64,000 nucleotides of DNA from Spirosoma montaniterrae. Its GTDB lineage: Bacteria > Bacteroidota > Bacteroidia > Cytophagales > Spirosomataceae. The position numbers and the translations under genes are program-made. Under the pieces are notes generated by a model, which searched no databases, was not told the origin of the DNA, and saw only the letters and a list, made by a program, of their open reading frames with translations. How positions within the stretch are numbered: position 1 is the stretch's first letter; each line of letters opens with the position of its first letter. Shown here piece by piece: positions 53,437-62,510 of the stretch. The DNA lies in NCBI RefSeq assembly GCF_001988955.1, contig NZ_CP014263.1:5560501-5624500 (forward strand), given 5' to 3'.

Positions 53437-55320
53437 ATGGCGACTTCAGTAGCTAACCCGGCAATTGATGTTCATGCCGTTGAGCATGACCACCACGAGC
53501 CGCAGAGTTTTTGGCGTAAATACATTTTCTCGGAAGATCATAAGACCATTGCAAAACAATACCTGATATCAGGTATTTTCTGGTCGATCATCGGGATTAG
53601 TATGTCTGTGATTTTCCGTCTTCAGTTGGGTTTCCCAGCAATGAAAATGGACTGGCTGCGTCCCGTTCTGGGTGGCTGGATTGACGATGCCGGCAAGTTG
53701 GATCCGGATTTTTATCTGGCACTGATTACCATGCACGGTACTATCATGGTATTTTTTGTACTGACGGCTGGGTTGAGTGGCACGTTCTCTAACTTTCTGA
53801 TTCCTCTTCAGGTTGGTGCACGTGACATGGCTTCAGGATTTTTGAACATGTTATCATACTGGTTCTTCTTTTTAGCCAGTGTTATCATGTTGTGGTCGTT
53901 ATTTATCGAAACAGGACCAGCAGCAGGTGGTTGGGTTGTTTATCCGCCCTTAAGCGCATTGCCACAGGCACATAAAGGTTCTGAATTGGGTATGACGTTA
54001 TGGTTAGTTAGTATGGCCCTGTTTATTGTGTCACAATTGCTGGGTGGTATTAACTATATTACAACGGTGATTAACTTGCGGACGCGGGGTATGTCGTTCA
54101 GCAAATTGCCGTTGACTATATGGGCATTTTTTCTGACGGCAGTATTAGGTCTGATTTCATTCCCCGTGTTGCTGTCGGCTGCATTGCTGCTGATTTTCGA
54201 CCGCAGTTTTGGTACAAGCTTCTACCTATCAGAGATTTACATCAACGGAGAAGCTTTGCCGAATGTGGGTGGTAGTCCGATTCTTTTCCAGCACTTGTTC
54301 TGGTTTTTAGGACACCCGGAGGTATACATCGTACTACTACCGGCTCTGGGTATGACTTCGGAGATTATTGCTACGAACTCCCGTAAGCCTATTTTTGGCT
54401 ACCGTGCTATGATCGCGTCCATGATGGGTATTGCGTTTCTTGCCTTTATCGTGTGGGCGCACCATATGTTTGTGACTGGTATGAACCCATTCTTAGGTTC
54501 GATCTTTATGTTTCTTACGCTTATTATCGCTGTTCCTTCGGCTGTAAAAGCGTTTAACTACATCACAACCTTGTGGCGTGGTAACATCCGGTTTACTCCG
54601 GCTATGTTATTCTCAATCGGTTTAGTGTCGTTCTTTATTTCAGGTGGCCTAACAGGTTTGATTCTGGGTAACTCGGCTCTTGATATTCAATTGCACGACA
54701 CTTACTTCGTAGTAGCACACTTCCACCTTGTAATGGGTGCTGCTTCGGCTTTTGGTCTACTGGCGGGTGTTTATCACTGGTTCCCGAAAATGTTCGGTCG
54801 TATGATGAACGAAAAATTGGGATACATCCACTTCTGGCTCACGTTTATCGGTATTTATTTAGTATTCTTCCCGATGCATTACGTAGGCATTGCTGGCTTC
54901 CCTCGCCGTTATTACGCTTTCACAAGCTATGACTTCACGAAGAATATCTTCGCAGATATGAATAGCTTCATCAGTCTGGCGGCTATCTTCACATTTACGG
55001 CACAGTGGATTTTTGTCTGGAACTTTGTGTATAGCATATTCAAAGGCAAAAAAGCTCCTCAAAATCCCTGGAAGTCGAATACGCTGGAGTGGACGACACC
55101 CATCAATCCAGGTCATGGTAACTGGCCGGGCGAGATTCCTGCCGTGTACCGTTGGCCGTATGATTATAGTAAGCCTGGTGCTAAGGATGACTTCATTCCG
55201 CAAAACGTACCTTACTCGCAAACTCCAGAATCAAATCTTCCGCATGAGAACGAGTTGATTGTCATGGAGAAAGAAATCGAGGCTCAGAACTTTAATGACC
55301 AGTTCAAGCAACCTCATTAA
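53437..55320 (+). CDS. coxA: cytochrome c oxidase subunit I (aa3 type)
   Basis: 627 aa, twelve-helix heme-copper oxidase core. Active-site motifs include FWFLGHPEVYIVLLPALG (His-Tyr crosslink), WAHHMFVTGM (CuB histidines) and HDTYFVVAHFHLVMG (heme ligands). The N-terminal extension (about 1-45) is soluble. The C-terminal tail overlaps the ctaA start by 26 bases. Confidence 0.97.
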   Translation: MATSVANPAIDVHAVEHDHHEPQSFWRKYIFSEDHKTIAKQYLISGIFWSIIGISMSVIFRLQLGFPAMKMDWLRPVLGGWIDDAGKLDPDFYLALITMHGTIMVFFVLTAGLSGTFSNFLIPLQVGARDMASGFLNMLSYWFFFLASVIMLWSLFIETGPAAGGWVVYPPLSALPQAHKGSELGMTLWLVSMALFIVSQLLGGINYITTVINLRTRGMSFSKLPLTIWAFFLTAVLGLISFPVLLSAALLLIFDRSFGTSFYLSEIYINGEALPNVGGSPILFQHLFWFLGHPEVYIVLLPALGMTSEIIATNSRKPIFGYRAMIASMMGIAFLAFIVWAHHMFVTGMNPFLGSIFMFLTLIIAVPSAVKAFNYITTLWRGNIRFTPAMLFSIGLVSFFISGGLTGLILGNSALDIQLHDTYFVVAHFHLVMGAASAFGLLAGVYHWFPKMFGRMMNEKLGYIHFWLTFIGIYLVFFPMHYVGIAGFPRRYYAFTSYDFTKNIFADMNSFISLAAIFTFTAQWIFVWNFVYSIFKGKKAPQNPWKSNTLEWTTPINPGHGNWPGEIPAVYRWPYDYSKPGAKDDFIPQNVPYSQTPESNLPHENELIVMEKEIEAQNFNDQFKQPH

Positions 55321-56320
55321 TCATACAGAACGCCGATTCCAGAGCTTGTTGTCGCTGACGATTGTAGTTATCTTCCTGCTGATTCTGGCAGGTGGAATCG
55401 TCAGGGGAACAGGCTCTGGGATGGGGTGTCCTGACTGGCCTAAATGCTTTGGGCAATGGATTCCGCCCACGGAGGTGTCTCAATTGCCACCAAATTACCA
55501 GCAGATATACGGTGCAAAGCTTAAGGGCGAAGTGGAATTCAATGCCGTAAAAACCTGGATTGAATACGTTAACCGGTTATTAGGTGTTCTTTCCGGGTTA
55601 CTCGTCTTCGCTACAGTAGTCTCTTCCTTCTCTTTTTTACGCAAAGACAAAGCTATTTTCTGGGGCAGTGTAGCTGCGCTTCTCTTAATTGGAGCGAACG
55701 GATGGCTGGGTTCGCGCGTGGTGGCAACAGAACTGGCCCATTACATGATCACGTTGCACCTGCTGCTGGCAATACTCGTAGTTTTCTCTTTGCTATTTGT
55801 TTACGTTCGTGTCAGTAGCCCGCAACGAGATATTCTGACACCAAAAAAAATACTAGTTAGCCGTTCGTTCAATAAGCTGTTGCTTGTAACTATGCTACTG
55901 TCTTTTGGACAGATATTGCTGGGTACACAGGTTCGGGAAGCGTTGGATGAAGTTGTTGGGCGGTTAGGATACGAGCAGCGTGCAAACTGGGTTGATTCGC
56001 TGGATTGGCGATTCTATGTGCATCGCTCTTTCTCATTGATCATCCTGGCCTTTCATATAGCTGTAATAGTACGACTTCGAAAAGCATTACATTCTGTATG
56101 GCTGACTCAAATCGCTAACGCGCTTATTTGGTTAGTGGTCGCTGAGATAGCTACAGGAGCTATAATGGGATATTTTGGCGTACCAGCATTCGCGCAACCT
56201 ATTCACTTGCTGTTAGCTGTTGTTATGATTGGCTTTCAATTTATGGCCTGGCTCATTGTAAATCCAAGTTTAAGTTTGTCGAAGGAGGCAAGTCGTAAAG
56301 CACACTTACTGGAGATTTAA
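55295..56320 (+). CDS. ctaA: heme A synthase (COX15/CtaA)
   Basis: 341 aa from the ATG at 55295, inside coxA. The TTG at 55259 would add 12 residues unlike the family. Eight-helix enzyme converting heme O to heme A. Family motif GGIVRGTGSGMGCPDWPKCFGQWIPP near the N-terminus, with paired cysteines; later ALGATV-like ELAHYMITLHLLLA and HRSFSLIILAFH carry the conserved histidines. It supplies the cofactor for the oxidase encoded beside it. Confidence 0.93.
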   Translation: MTSSSNLINHTERRFQSLLSLTIVVIFLLILAGGIVRGTGSGMGCPDWPKCFGQWIPPTEVSQLPPNYQQIYGAKLKGEVEFNAVKTWIEYVNRLLGVLSGLLVFATVVSSFSFLRKDKAIFWGSVAALLLIGANGWLGSRVVATELAHYMITLHLLLAILVVFSLLFVYVRVSSPQRDILTPKKILVSRSFNKLLLVTMLLSFGQILLGTQVREALDEVVGRLGYEQRANWVDSLDWRFYVHRSFSLIILAFHIAVIVRLRKALHSVWLTQIANALIWLVVAEIATGAIMGYFGVPAFAQPIHLLLAVVMIGFQFMAWLIVNPSLSLSKEASRKAHLLEI

Positions 56321-56321
56321 G

Positions 56322-57200
56322 ATGGAGAAAGTTATTGCCTTACGCATGGTAAATGCGAAAGTAAAGGCTTATGTAGAGCTACTAAAACTTAAACTAACAC
56401 TGGCCGTTGTCTTCTCTGGCGTGTTTGGTTATTGTTTGGCGGCTGACCATATTGATTGGTTAAAAGTGGCGGTTCTGGTTATAGCTTCAATAGCGATGAC
56501 GGGAGCGGCTAATATTATTAACCAGATTATCGAGAAGGAGTCTGACAAAGTCATGAAGCGCACGGCGACGCGACCTCTGCCTACCGGGCGGTTATCTGTG
56601 GCGGAGGCTGCTACGTTTGCGTTTGTCTTGTTCAGTATCGCCTGTTTCCTGTACGTTGAAGTATTCAATCTACGAGCCGCAGCGTTGGCCGTTTTGTCAC
56701 TGCTGCTGTATGGGTTTGTTTACACACCGTTGAAGCGTAAAGGGCAAGTTGCGGTGTACGTAGGCGCATTGCCAGGCGCGTTCCCGCCGATGATTGGCTG
56801 GGTAGCTGCTACCAATCATTTTGGCTGGGAACCGGGTATATTGTTTGCCATTCAGTTTTTCTGGCAATTCCCGCATTTCTGGGCTATCGGCTGGCTGGCG
56901 TTCGACGAGTACAAAAAAGCAGGCATTCAAATGATGCCAGGAAGTGGAAAAAACACTGAAACTGCGTTTCGGATCATGATTTACACCCTTTTCCTGGTTC
57001 CTGTTGGTTGGTTGCCTTATATGCTTGGTATGACGGGTATTCATTCGGCATTAGTCGCTATGATTGGCGGAATCTTGTTCCTTGCCCAAACGTTTCACTT
57101 AATGAGAACCTGCACTGATAAAGCAGCTCTGCAAATGATGTTCGGATCATTGCTGTATCTGCCAGTTGTGCAAATTGTTTATCTGTTAGACAAAGTTTAA
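56322..57200 (+). CDS. cyoE: heme O synthase (protoheme IX farnesyltransferase)
   Basis: 292-aa UbiA-type prenyltransferase. Substrate-binding aspartate motif NIINQIIEKESDKVMKRTATRPLPTGRLS (about 66-95) and the second loop YTPLKRKGQVAVYVGALPGAFPPMIGW, with about nine membrane helices. It makes heme O for ctaA. It begins one base after the ctaA stop, so it is coupled. Confidence 0.94.
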   Translation: MEKVIALRMVNAKVKAYVELLKLKLTLAVVFSGVFGYCLAADHIDWLKVAVLVIASIAMTGAANIINQIIEKESDKVMKRTATRPLPTGRLSVAEAATFAFVLFSIACFLYVEVFNLRAAALAVLSLLLYGFVYTPLKRKGQVAVYVGALPGAFPPMIGWVAATNHFGWEPGILFAIQFFWQFPHFWAIGWLAFDEYKKAGIQMMPGSGKNTETAFRIMIYTLFLVPVGWLPYMLGMTGIHSALVAMIGGILFLAQTFHLMRTCTDKAALQMMFGSLLYLPVVQIVYLLDKV

Positions 57201-57206
57201 GGAACC

Positions 57207-57797
57207 ATGAGTGAGCTGGTAAAAGATATTTCGATTATTGAGGAGCCTGAAGAAACGCTCTCGATGAATCCCCGCAAGTTTATCCTGTGGTTATTTATCG
57301 TGAGTATCATCATGCTGTTTGCTGCTATGACCAGTGCCTATCTGGTTCGGCGTGCTGAAGGAAACTGGCTGGAATATAGTATTCCACCTGTGTTCTCGTA
57401 TAGTTCAGTTGTATTAGTACTTAGTAGTCTGACGATACACTGGGCTTACTTAGCTGCAAAAAAAGACAACTTTGGCAGTCTGAAAATAGCAATAACTGTT
57501 ACTTTTGCACTCGGTATTGCCTTCCTGTACATGCAGTTTCAGGGTTGGGTGGCCTTAGTCGATCAGAAGGTTTTTTTTGTGGGTAATCCAGCAGGCTCGT
57601 TTATGTACATTTTCACCGGTCTGCACGGGTTTCACTTAATTTCCGGCCTGATTGTTCTGGTGTTCGCCTTAGTTGCTGCATTTCGCTTGAAGATCCATGC
57701 CAAAAGCTTAAATCAGCTTGAAATAGCCGCCACCTATTGGCATTTTCTGGATGTACTTTGGCTGTATCTGTTTTTCTTTTTAGTGTATTTTCATTGA
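57207..57797 (+). CDS. coxC: cytochrome c oxidase subunit III, short copy
   Basis: 196 aa with five membrane helices. The subunit III fold ends in FTGLHGFHLISGLIVLVFALVAAF and YWHFLDVLWLYLFFFLVYFH, which are family hallmarks. It lacks the first two helices of the seven-helix form. It lies directly before a second, longer subunit III gene; the two are probably both parts of the oxidase. Confidence 0.9.
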   Translation: MSELVKDISIIEEPEETLSMNPRKFILWLFIVSIIMLFAAMTSAYLVRRAEGNWLEYSIPPVFSYSSVVLVLSSLTIHWAYLAAKKDNFGSLKIAITVTFALGIAFLYMQFQGWVALVDQKVFFVGNPAGSFMYIFTGLHGFHLISGLIVLVFALVAAFRLKIHAKSLNQLEIAATYWHFLDVLWLYLFFFLVYFH

Positions 57798-57812
57798 TAA
57801 TCGTTTAGACGC

Positions 57813-58610
57813 ATGGCGGCTACTGCAACGACCGAGGCTGTGACAAATGACTCGGAACAACTATTCGACAAAAAGACCTGGATGGGTGGCGTAGAGCCGA
57901 TGAAAGTGAGTTACGGAAAACTTATGATGTGGTTTTTCTTAATCTCAGATACTTTCACGTTCTCAGCTCTGCTTGTTACGTACGGTCTGATTCGCTACAG
58001 TTACCCGGCCTGGGATCCGGCTATTCATGGGCAGGAGTTTGCATTCTCAAACCTCTACTGGCCCGTACCCGACCATGTGTTTGATGCCCTGCCGTTTTTA
58101 CACGGTGTACACGCTCCTCTGATCTTCGTGGGTATCATGACGTTCATTCTCATTTTCAGTAGTGTGACGATGGTGCTTGCCGTTGAAGCAGGCCACCGCA
58201 TGGACCGCGCTGATGTGGAGAAGTATATGCTTTGGACAATTCTGGGCGGATTCACCTTTTTGGGTAGTCAGGCGTGGGAATGGTCACACTTTATTCATGG
58301 CACAGAAACGGGCACAGTCATCAGCGAAATCGTGAACGGACAAACAATCCAGCGAACAATTTTCGGTGCTAACTTAGTGGAGAACCAATATGGCCCACCA
58401 GCGTTTGCTGACCTCTTTTTCTTCATTACAGGTTTCCATGGTACGCACGTATTTAGCGGTGTTGTGCTCAATATCCTGATTTTCTATCGGGCCGCTACGG
58501 GTCTGTATGACCGGCGTGGTCATTACGAAATGGTGGAGAAAGTGGGTCTTTATTGGCACTTCGTTGATCTGGTCTGGGTATTTGTGTTCACCTTCTTTTA
58601 CCTTGTCTAA
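57813..58610 (+). CDS. cytochrome c oxidase subunit III, second copy
   Basis: 265 aa with about six membrane helices and the closing GFHGTHVFSGVVLNILIFYRAA and YWHFVDLVWVFVFTFFYLV motifs. A long loop (about 150-185) with HGTETGTVISEIVNGQTIQRTIFG separates helices. Paralogue of the preceding gene, 15 bases downstream. Such a tandem pair is common in Bacteroidota aa3 operons. Confidence 0.93.
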   Translation: MAATATTEAVTNDSEQLFDKKTWMGGVEPMKVSYGKLMMWFFLISDTFTFSALLVTYGLIRYSYPAWDPAIHGQEFAFSNLYWPVPDHVFDALPFLHGVHAPLIFVGIMTFILIFSSVTMVLAVEAGHRMDRADVEKYMLWTILGGFTFLGSQAWEWSHFIHGTETGTVISEIVNGQTIQRTIFGANLVENQYGPPAFADLFFFITGFHGTHVFSGVVLNILIFYRAATGLYDRRGHYEMVEKVGLYWHFVDLVWVFVFTFFYLV

Positions 58611-58624
58611 GCTACACTATTATC

Positions 58625-58954
58625 ATGGCAGATAACACACATCACCACAGCGGCCACAATACAAACGAAATCCCGGCAGCGAATACGGGGAAAATCTGGC
58701 GTACATTCTGGATTCTGGCCGGAATTACGGCGATTGAATTTACATTGGCCTACGTCATGAAGGCTGGTGGTTTCAGAACCTCGCTGTTCGTTATCATGAC
58801 CCTTGTAAAAGCGTTTTACATTGTTGGCGAGTTCATGCACCTGAAGCACGAAGTGAAAAGCCTGATCTGGGCTATCGTTGTGCCGATCATCTTTATCATA
58901 TGGTTATTGTTGGCCCTGATGCTTGAAGGCGGGTCAATTTTCCAACTAAGATAA
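58625..58954 (+). CDS. cytochrome c oxidase subunit IV family protein
   Basis: 109 aa. A His-rich start (MADNTHHHSGHN) and three membrane helices (about 22-42, 48-66, 78-98) make the prokaryotic subunit IV (COX4_pro) layout. FVIMTLVKAFYIVGEFMHLKHE in the middle is typical. Small accessory subunit of the oxidase. Confidence 0.9.
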   Translation: MADNTHHHSGHNTNEIPAANTGKIWRTFWILAGITAIEFTLAYVMKAGGFRTSLFVIMTLVKAFYIVGEFMHLKHEVKSLIWAIVVPIIFIIWLLLALMLEGGSIFQLR

Positions 58955-58957
58955 GTT

Positions 58958-59668
58958 ATGAGTACTAAATTAAAAGCCGGGATCCTGCTTGCAACGCTGG
59001 TGGTCCCGGCTTTGCTATATCTATTCCTTCGGTTCGGCACGCAAAACCACTTTACGTTACCCCGCTACCTGCCTAAAATCGATTCGGCAAAAGGTGAACC
59101 ATTAATGGGTAAGGTTGTAATGCCCGATGGCAGTGAGAAGATTGATACAATTTACAACCGGATTCCACCTTTCAAGCTGATTGACCAGAACAGTGATACC
59201 GTTGGTCAGTCGCTGGTAGAGGGTAAAATATATGTAGCCAGTTTCTTCTTTACGCGTTGCGGGACTATCTGTCCTAAAATCTCTTCGCAGCTTACGCGGG
59301 TACAAAGTATTTTCCAGAAAAATCCCGATATTCTATTCCTTTCACATACAGTTGATCCTGAACATGACCGGCCCGAACAACTAATGGCGTATGCAAAACG
59401 CTATGAGGCCATTCCCGGAAAGTGGTATTTCCTGACCGGAACCAAGACCGACATTTACGAACTCGCCATGCACGGCTACTTCCTGCCCGTTGTCGATGCC
59501 GGTCTGAAAGAGGGTAAACCCGACGAAACTTTTATCCATAGCGAAAAGTTGGTATTAGTAGATAAAGACGGCATTGTACGCGGTTTTTATGACGGTACCG
59601 ACAAGAAAGACGTTGACCGGTTGGTGCTCGAAATCAGAGTTTTGCTGGACATCTACAGCAAAGTCTGA
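58958..59668 (+). CDS. SCO family copper chaperone
   Basis: 236 aa. One N-terminal membrane anchor (about 8-26), then a thioredoxin fold with copper-binding Cys 101 and Cys 105 (TRCGTICPK) and His 194 (TFIHSEKLVLVD), all the ligands of Sco1/SenC. It delivers copper to CuA. The ATG lies 3 bases after subunit IV. Confidence 0.94.
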   Translation: MSTKLKAGILLATLVVPALLYLFLRFGTQNHFTLPRYLPKIDSAKGEPLMGKVVMPDGSEKIDTIYNRIPPFKLIDQNSDTVGQSLVEGKIYVASFFFTRCGTICPKISSQLTRVQSIFQKNPDILFLSHTVDPEHDRPEQLMAYAKRYEAIPGKWYFLTGTKTDIYELAMHGYFLPVVDAGLKEGKPDETFIHSEKLVLVDKDGIVRGFYDGTDKKDVDRLVLEIRVLLDIYSKV

Positions 59669-59724
59669 AACTGTTCTGAGTCGCAAAAAAGCTTCGCTCG
59701 CTACGTAAATCAGGGAAGTATTGT

Positions 59725-60267
59725 ATGGAAACGCTGCAACCTATTCAGGAACGCAAGGCAAATCGCATTATTAACATTTTGTCGATTGTTATTCCAGTAG
59801 CCGTAGCAATCTTGCTGGGTATTCGGCAAAAGGCGGATTTAGGTTATTGGACAACTTATCTGCCTCATATCAACGCTGTTATCAATTCCATCACGAGTCT
59901 GCTGCTGGTTTTAGGGCTATATTTCATACGGCAGGGAAATGTGCTGGCGCATAAACGCACGATGTTAACAGCCTTTGCGCTCGGTTCCGTGTTTCTGGTG
60001 AGTTATGTTCTTTATCACCTAACTAACGAATCGACGCCGTTTGGCGGACAGGGCTGGATTCGCCCGGTGTACTATTTCCTGCTTGTGTCGCACATTGTGT
60101 TGTCGATTGTTGTTGTATGGTTTGTATTACGGGCAGTTTATTTTGCGCTGACCAGTCAGATCGCAAAACACAAACAAACAGTGAAGTGGGCATATCCCAT
60201 TTGGTTGTATGTAAGCATAACGGGTGTGATTGTGTATTTTCTGATTGCCCCGTACTACACTCATTAA
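59725..60267 (+). CDS. DUF420 membrane protein (CtaM-like)
   Basis: 180 aa with five membrane helices. DUF420 motif: LPHINAVINSITSLLLVLGLYFIRQGNVLAHKRTMLTAFALGSVFLVSYVLYH. In Bacillus the related CtaM is needed for a heme-copper oxidase; a similar assembly role is inferred here from family and location. Confidence 0.9.
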   Translation: METLQPIQERKANRIINILSIVIPVAVAILLGIRQKADLGYWTTYLPHINAVINSITSLLLVLGLYFIRQGNVLAHKRTMLTAFALGSVFLVSYVLYHLTNESTPFGGQGWIRPVYYFLLVSHIVLSIVVVWFVLRAVYFALTSQIAKHKQTVKWAYPIWLYVSITGVIVYFLIAPYYTH

Positions 60268-60280
60268 ATCAAATAAAGCG

Positions 60281-60565
60281 ATGAGAAATGGTAAGGTGTG
60301 GTTAATATTGGTTGCATTGCTGTTGGTATCTGCATCCGATCTGCTGGCGCAATGTGCTATGTGCCGGGGTACGGTTGAAAGTACGGTTAGCAATGGCCGG
60401 AGCATTATAGCCTCGGAACTGAACTTTGGTATTCTTTATTTATTGATTGTTCCGTACCTGATTGTTGCCACCATCGGTTACCTCTGGTATCGCAACAGTA
60501 AACGTGAACATGAAAGACGTCTCGAAATTACAGGCCGTGTTCGGCGGGCTTTGTCCCAAATGTAG
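60281..60565 (+). CDS. small exported CAMC-motif membrane protein
   Basis: 94 aa from the ATG at 60281; longer upstream frames overlap DUF420 and are rejected. A signal peptide is cleaved just before QCAMCRGTVEST (Cys 25 and Cys 28), then one membrane helix (about 50-68) and a basic tail. The exposed CxxC at the mature N-terminus, and its place behind copper and heme assembly genes, suggest a metal or thiol role. I do not know a named family. Confidence 0.8.
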   Translation: MRNGKVWLILVALLLVSASDLLAQCAMCRGTVESTVSNGRSIIASELNFGILYLLIVPYLIVATIGYLWYRNSKREHERRLEITGRVRRALSQM

Positions 60566-60887
60566 ACAGGGTAAAATTTTTTGTAAGCCTTTCTACTCCC
60601 CGCGCGGCTTCGACGATATGCACGAACATTGTCCGCACTGCGGGTTGCGTTACGAAGTAGAACCCGGTTATTTCATTGGGGCGATGTATGTCAGTTACGC
60701 CATTTCGGGTGGGGTTGCGCTTGTGCTGGGATTCCTGCTTTTTTATGTCTTCAATGACCCTGAAGGCTGGATTTACGCAGCCATTATTGCACCAGCAATG
60801 ATAGTGATTGCGCCGGTAAACTTTCGCATGTCGCGCGTTATTTGGCTACACTACGTGGCTGGCATTAAATACCAGCCGGGACTGTAA
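60510..60887 (+). CDS. DUF983 membrane protein
   Basis: 125 aa from the ATG at 60510, overlapping the previous gene by 56 bases. Two CxxC pairs at the N-terminus (CPKC 15-18, CPHC 41-44) form a zinc-ribbon-like cap, followed by two membrane helices (about 50-75 and 80-103). DUF983 proteins often close cytochrome oxidase operons in Bacteroidota. Last gene of the respiratory run; a hairpin terminator follows. Confidence 0.9.
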   Translation: MKDVSKLQAVFGGLCPKCRQGKIFCKPFYSPRGFDDMHEHCPHCGLRYEVEPGYFIGAMYVSYAISGGVALVLGFLLFYVFNDPEGWIYAAIIAPAMIVIAPVNFRMSRVIWLHYVAGIKYQPGL

Positions 60888-60897
60888 AAGCGGTTCT

Positions 60898-60955
60898 AAC
60901 ACAAAGACACGGAGAACATAGAGAGAAATCTTTGTGAACTCCGTGTTTTTGTGTT
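60898..60955. terminator. hairpin after the respiratory operon
   Basis: AACACAAAGACACGGAG (60898-60914) pairs with 60939-60955 at 16 of 17 positions. T-rich right arm. Likely terminator; also of interspersed-palindrome type. Confidence 0.7.
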
Positions 60956-61021
60956 TAAAAAAATTATATCTACGCAACCTTGTCTGCTTTTCGTGCATCT
61001 TGCCGTTGAACCTAAACGTAT

Positions 61022-61609
61022 ATGCTGCGAATTATACCATTCTTCACGACTGAAAACCAGCTTGTAGCCGCGTTGAAGCGGGGCGAAAGCAGGGCGCATA
61101 AAGTCGTGTATGAGCGGTTTGCGGGGAAGATGCTGGCGGTTTGCACACGATACTGCGCTAACCGGTCCGACGCGGAAGAGGTGATGCTCGATGGCTTCAT
61201 GCGCGTGTTTGAAAAAATTGGACAGTTTCGTGAAGATGGCAGCTTTGAAGGCTGGATTCGGCGGATTATGGTGACGGAATCGCTGATGTTTTTACGCAAA
61301 AACCGGCAGTGGCGGCAAGAAATACCGTTAGATAACGTAACGGCTGAACCCGATTATGCCTGGGCCGATACGGCCATAAACGAAAATGATTTGCTGCGAA
61401 TTGTGGGCCAACTGCCCGATGGTTATCGGACGGTTTTTAATCTCTACGCCATTGAAGGCTATTCACACGCTGAAATTGCCGAAATGCTTGGCATCAACGA
61501 AGGAACCTCGAAATCACAGTTGAGCCGCGCCCGCACAATGCTGCAAAGTTTAGTAAAGAAAACCGAACAGGAACAATATGAGCGAAAACACTGGAAAACC
61601 GCCAATTGA
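61022..61609 (+). CDS. ECF-type RNA polymerase sigma factor
   Basis: 195 aa. Sigma region 2 is about 25-95 (VYERFAGKMLAVCTRYCANRSDAEEVMLDGFMRVFEKIGQF). Region 4 is about 130-180 (LPDGYRTVFNLYAIEGYSHAEIAEMLGINEGTSKSQLSRARTML). Its 3' end overlaps the next gene by 32 bases. That gene is a membrane protein that could be its anti-sigma factor, making this a self-contained signalling unit distinct from the FecI/FecR locus. Confidence 0.94.
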   Translation: MLRIIPFFTTENQLVAALKRGESRAHKVVYERFAGKMLAVCTRYCANRSDAEEVMLDGFMRVFEKIGQFREDGSFEGWIRRIMVTESLMFLRKNRQWRQEIPLDNVTAEPDYAWADTAINENDLLRIVGQLPDGYRTVFNLYAIEGYSHAEIAEMLGINEGTSKSQLSRARTMLQSLVKKTEQEQYERKHWKTAN

Positions 61610-62510
61610 CGACCTTTTTGCCCGCAAATTGGGTAAGATGTCGTTGCCGCCCAGTCCTGATGGATTTGAGCGGCTACAGGCGCGTATGGGGCAACGGCAA
61701 GCCGAACCCCGGCTCGTTGTCTGGCGCAACCCTACAGTGCAGCGTGCATTGGCACTTGCCGCCTGCCTGCTACTGGTATGTCTGTTCGGCTGGCTATACC
61801 TGCGCTCCGACAATGGCAAACGTTCCGGCGAAGCGCAGGTAGCCACGAATCGAAACATAGAAAAACCAGGTGAAAGCACAACGGGCGAGCCACAAACGGC
61901 CACGTCGCCATCGTCTGGAACCGAACTCGAACCTACGGAGGTAACGAGCAATCAACTTGCCGATGCACGGTTGGCCGAAACACAGCGGCTACCACGTCAA
62001 AGCAGTAGCACTGCGCAAAATGAGGGTCGGGCGGGGTCGATAAGTGAACTGGAAAAAATTCAGCCCCAACCGGGTCAGAAACTACCAGTTGAACAACCCG
62101 TTGAAAAATCGATACTGGCCCAGCAACAGCCAGTTTCGACGGATGAAAAAACTCAGTTTGTGCCGAACAAAACCGAAATGCAGACAGAAGCCGTGGCCGT
62201 TGCACCCCCGAAAGTGGCTCCAGCCGAACGCGTGTTGGTTGTAACGATTGCTGAACCAGCAACGTTGACAGCAGCGCGTCAGGTCGCTGAAAAAGCTACG
62301 GAAAAAGCTGTAGAGAAAGCCGTTGTGGCATCGGTAGAGAAGTCAGAAAAAGAACCCAAAGCAAATGGTTTCTGGCAGCAGGTACAACGGGTAAAAAAAG
62401 GCGAAATTTTTGCCAGTCGTCATGCAACTGACGATGAACTGGGCTTGCTGGGCCGTGCCTACAGTGGGCTAAAATCGAATTTTGATAAAGAAAAACCTGC
62501 TAAACAATGA
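61578..62510 (+). CDS. single-pass membrane protein, likely anti-sigma factor
   Basis: 310 aa. A short cytoplasmic part (1-50, with IDDLFARKLGKMSLPPSPDGFERLQARM) is followed by one membrane helix (about 57-75) and a long low-complexity periplasmic region rich in Gln, Glu, Pro and Ala, including repeated EKATEKAVEKAV. Overlap with the sigma gene and a 4-base overlap (ATGA) with the following barrel gene argue for an anti-sigma role. No zinc-binding HxxxCxxC motif is present, so it is not a ZAS-type factor. The role is inference. Confidence 0.7.
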   Translation: MSENTGKPPIDDLFARKLGKMSLPPSPDGFERLQARMGQRQAEPRLVVWRNPTVQRALALAACLLLVCLFGWLYLRSDNGKRSGEAQVATNRNIEKPGESTTGEPQTATSPSSGTELEPTEVTSNQLADARLAETQRLPRQSSSTAQNEGRAGSISELEKIQPQPGQKLPVEQPVEKSILAQQQPVSTDEKTQFVPNKTEMQTEAVAVAPPKVAPAERVLVVTIAEPATLTAARQVAEKATEKAVEKAVVASVEKSEKEPKANGFWQQVQRVKKGEIFASRHATDDELGLLGRAYSGLKSNFDKEKPAKQ

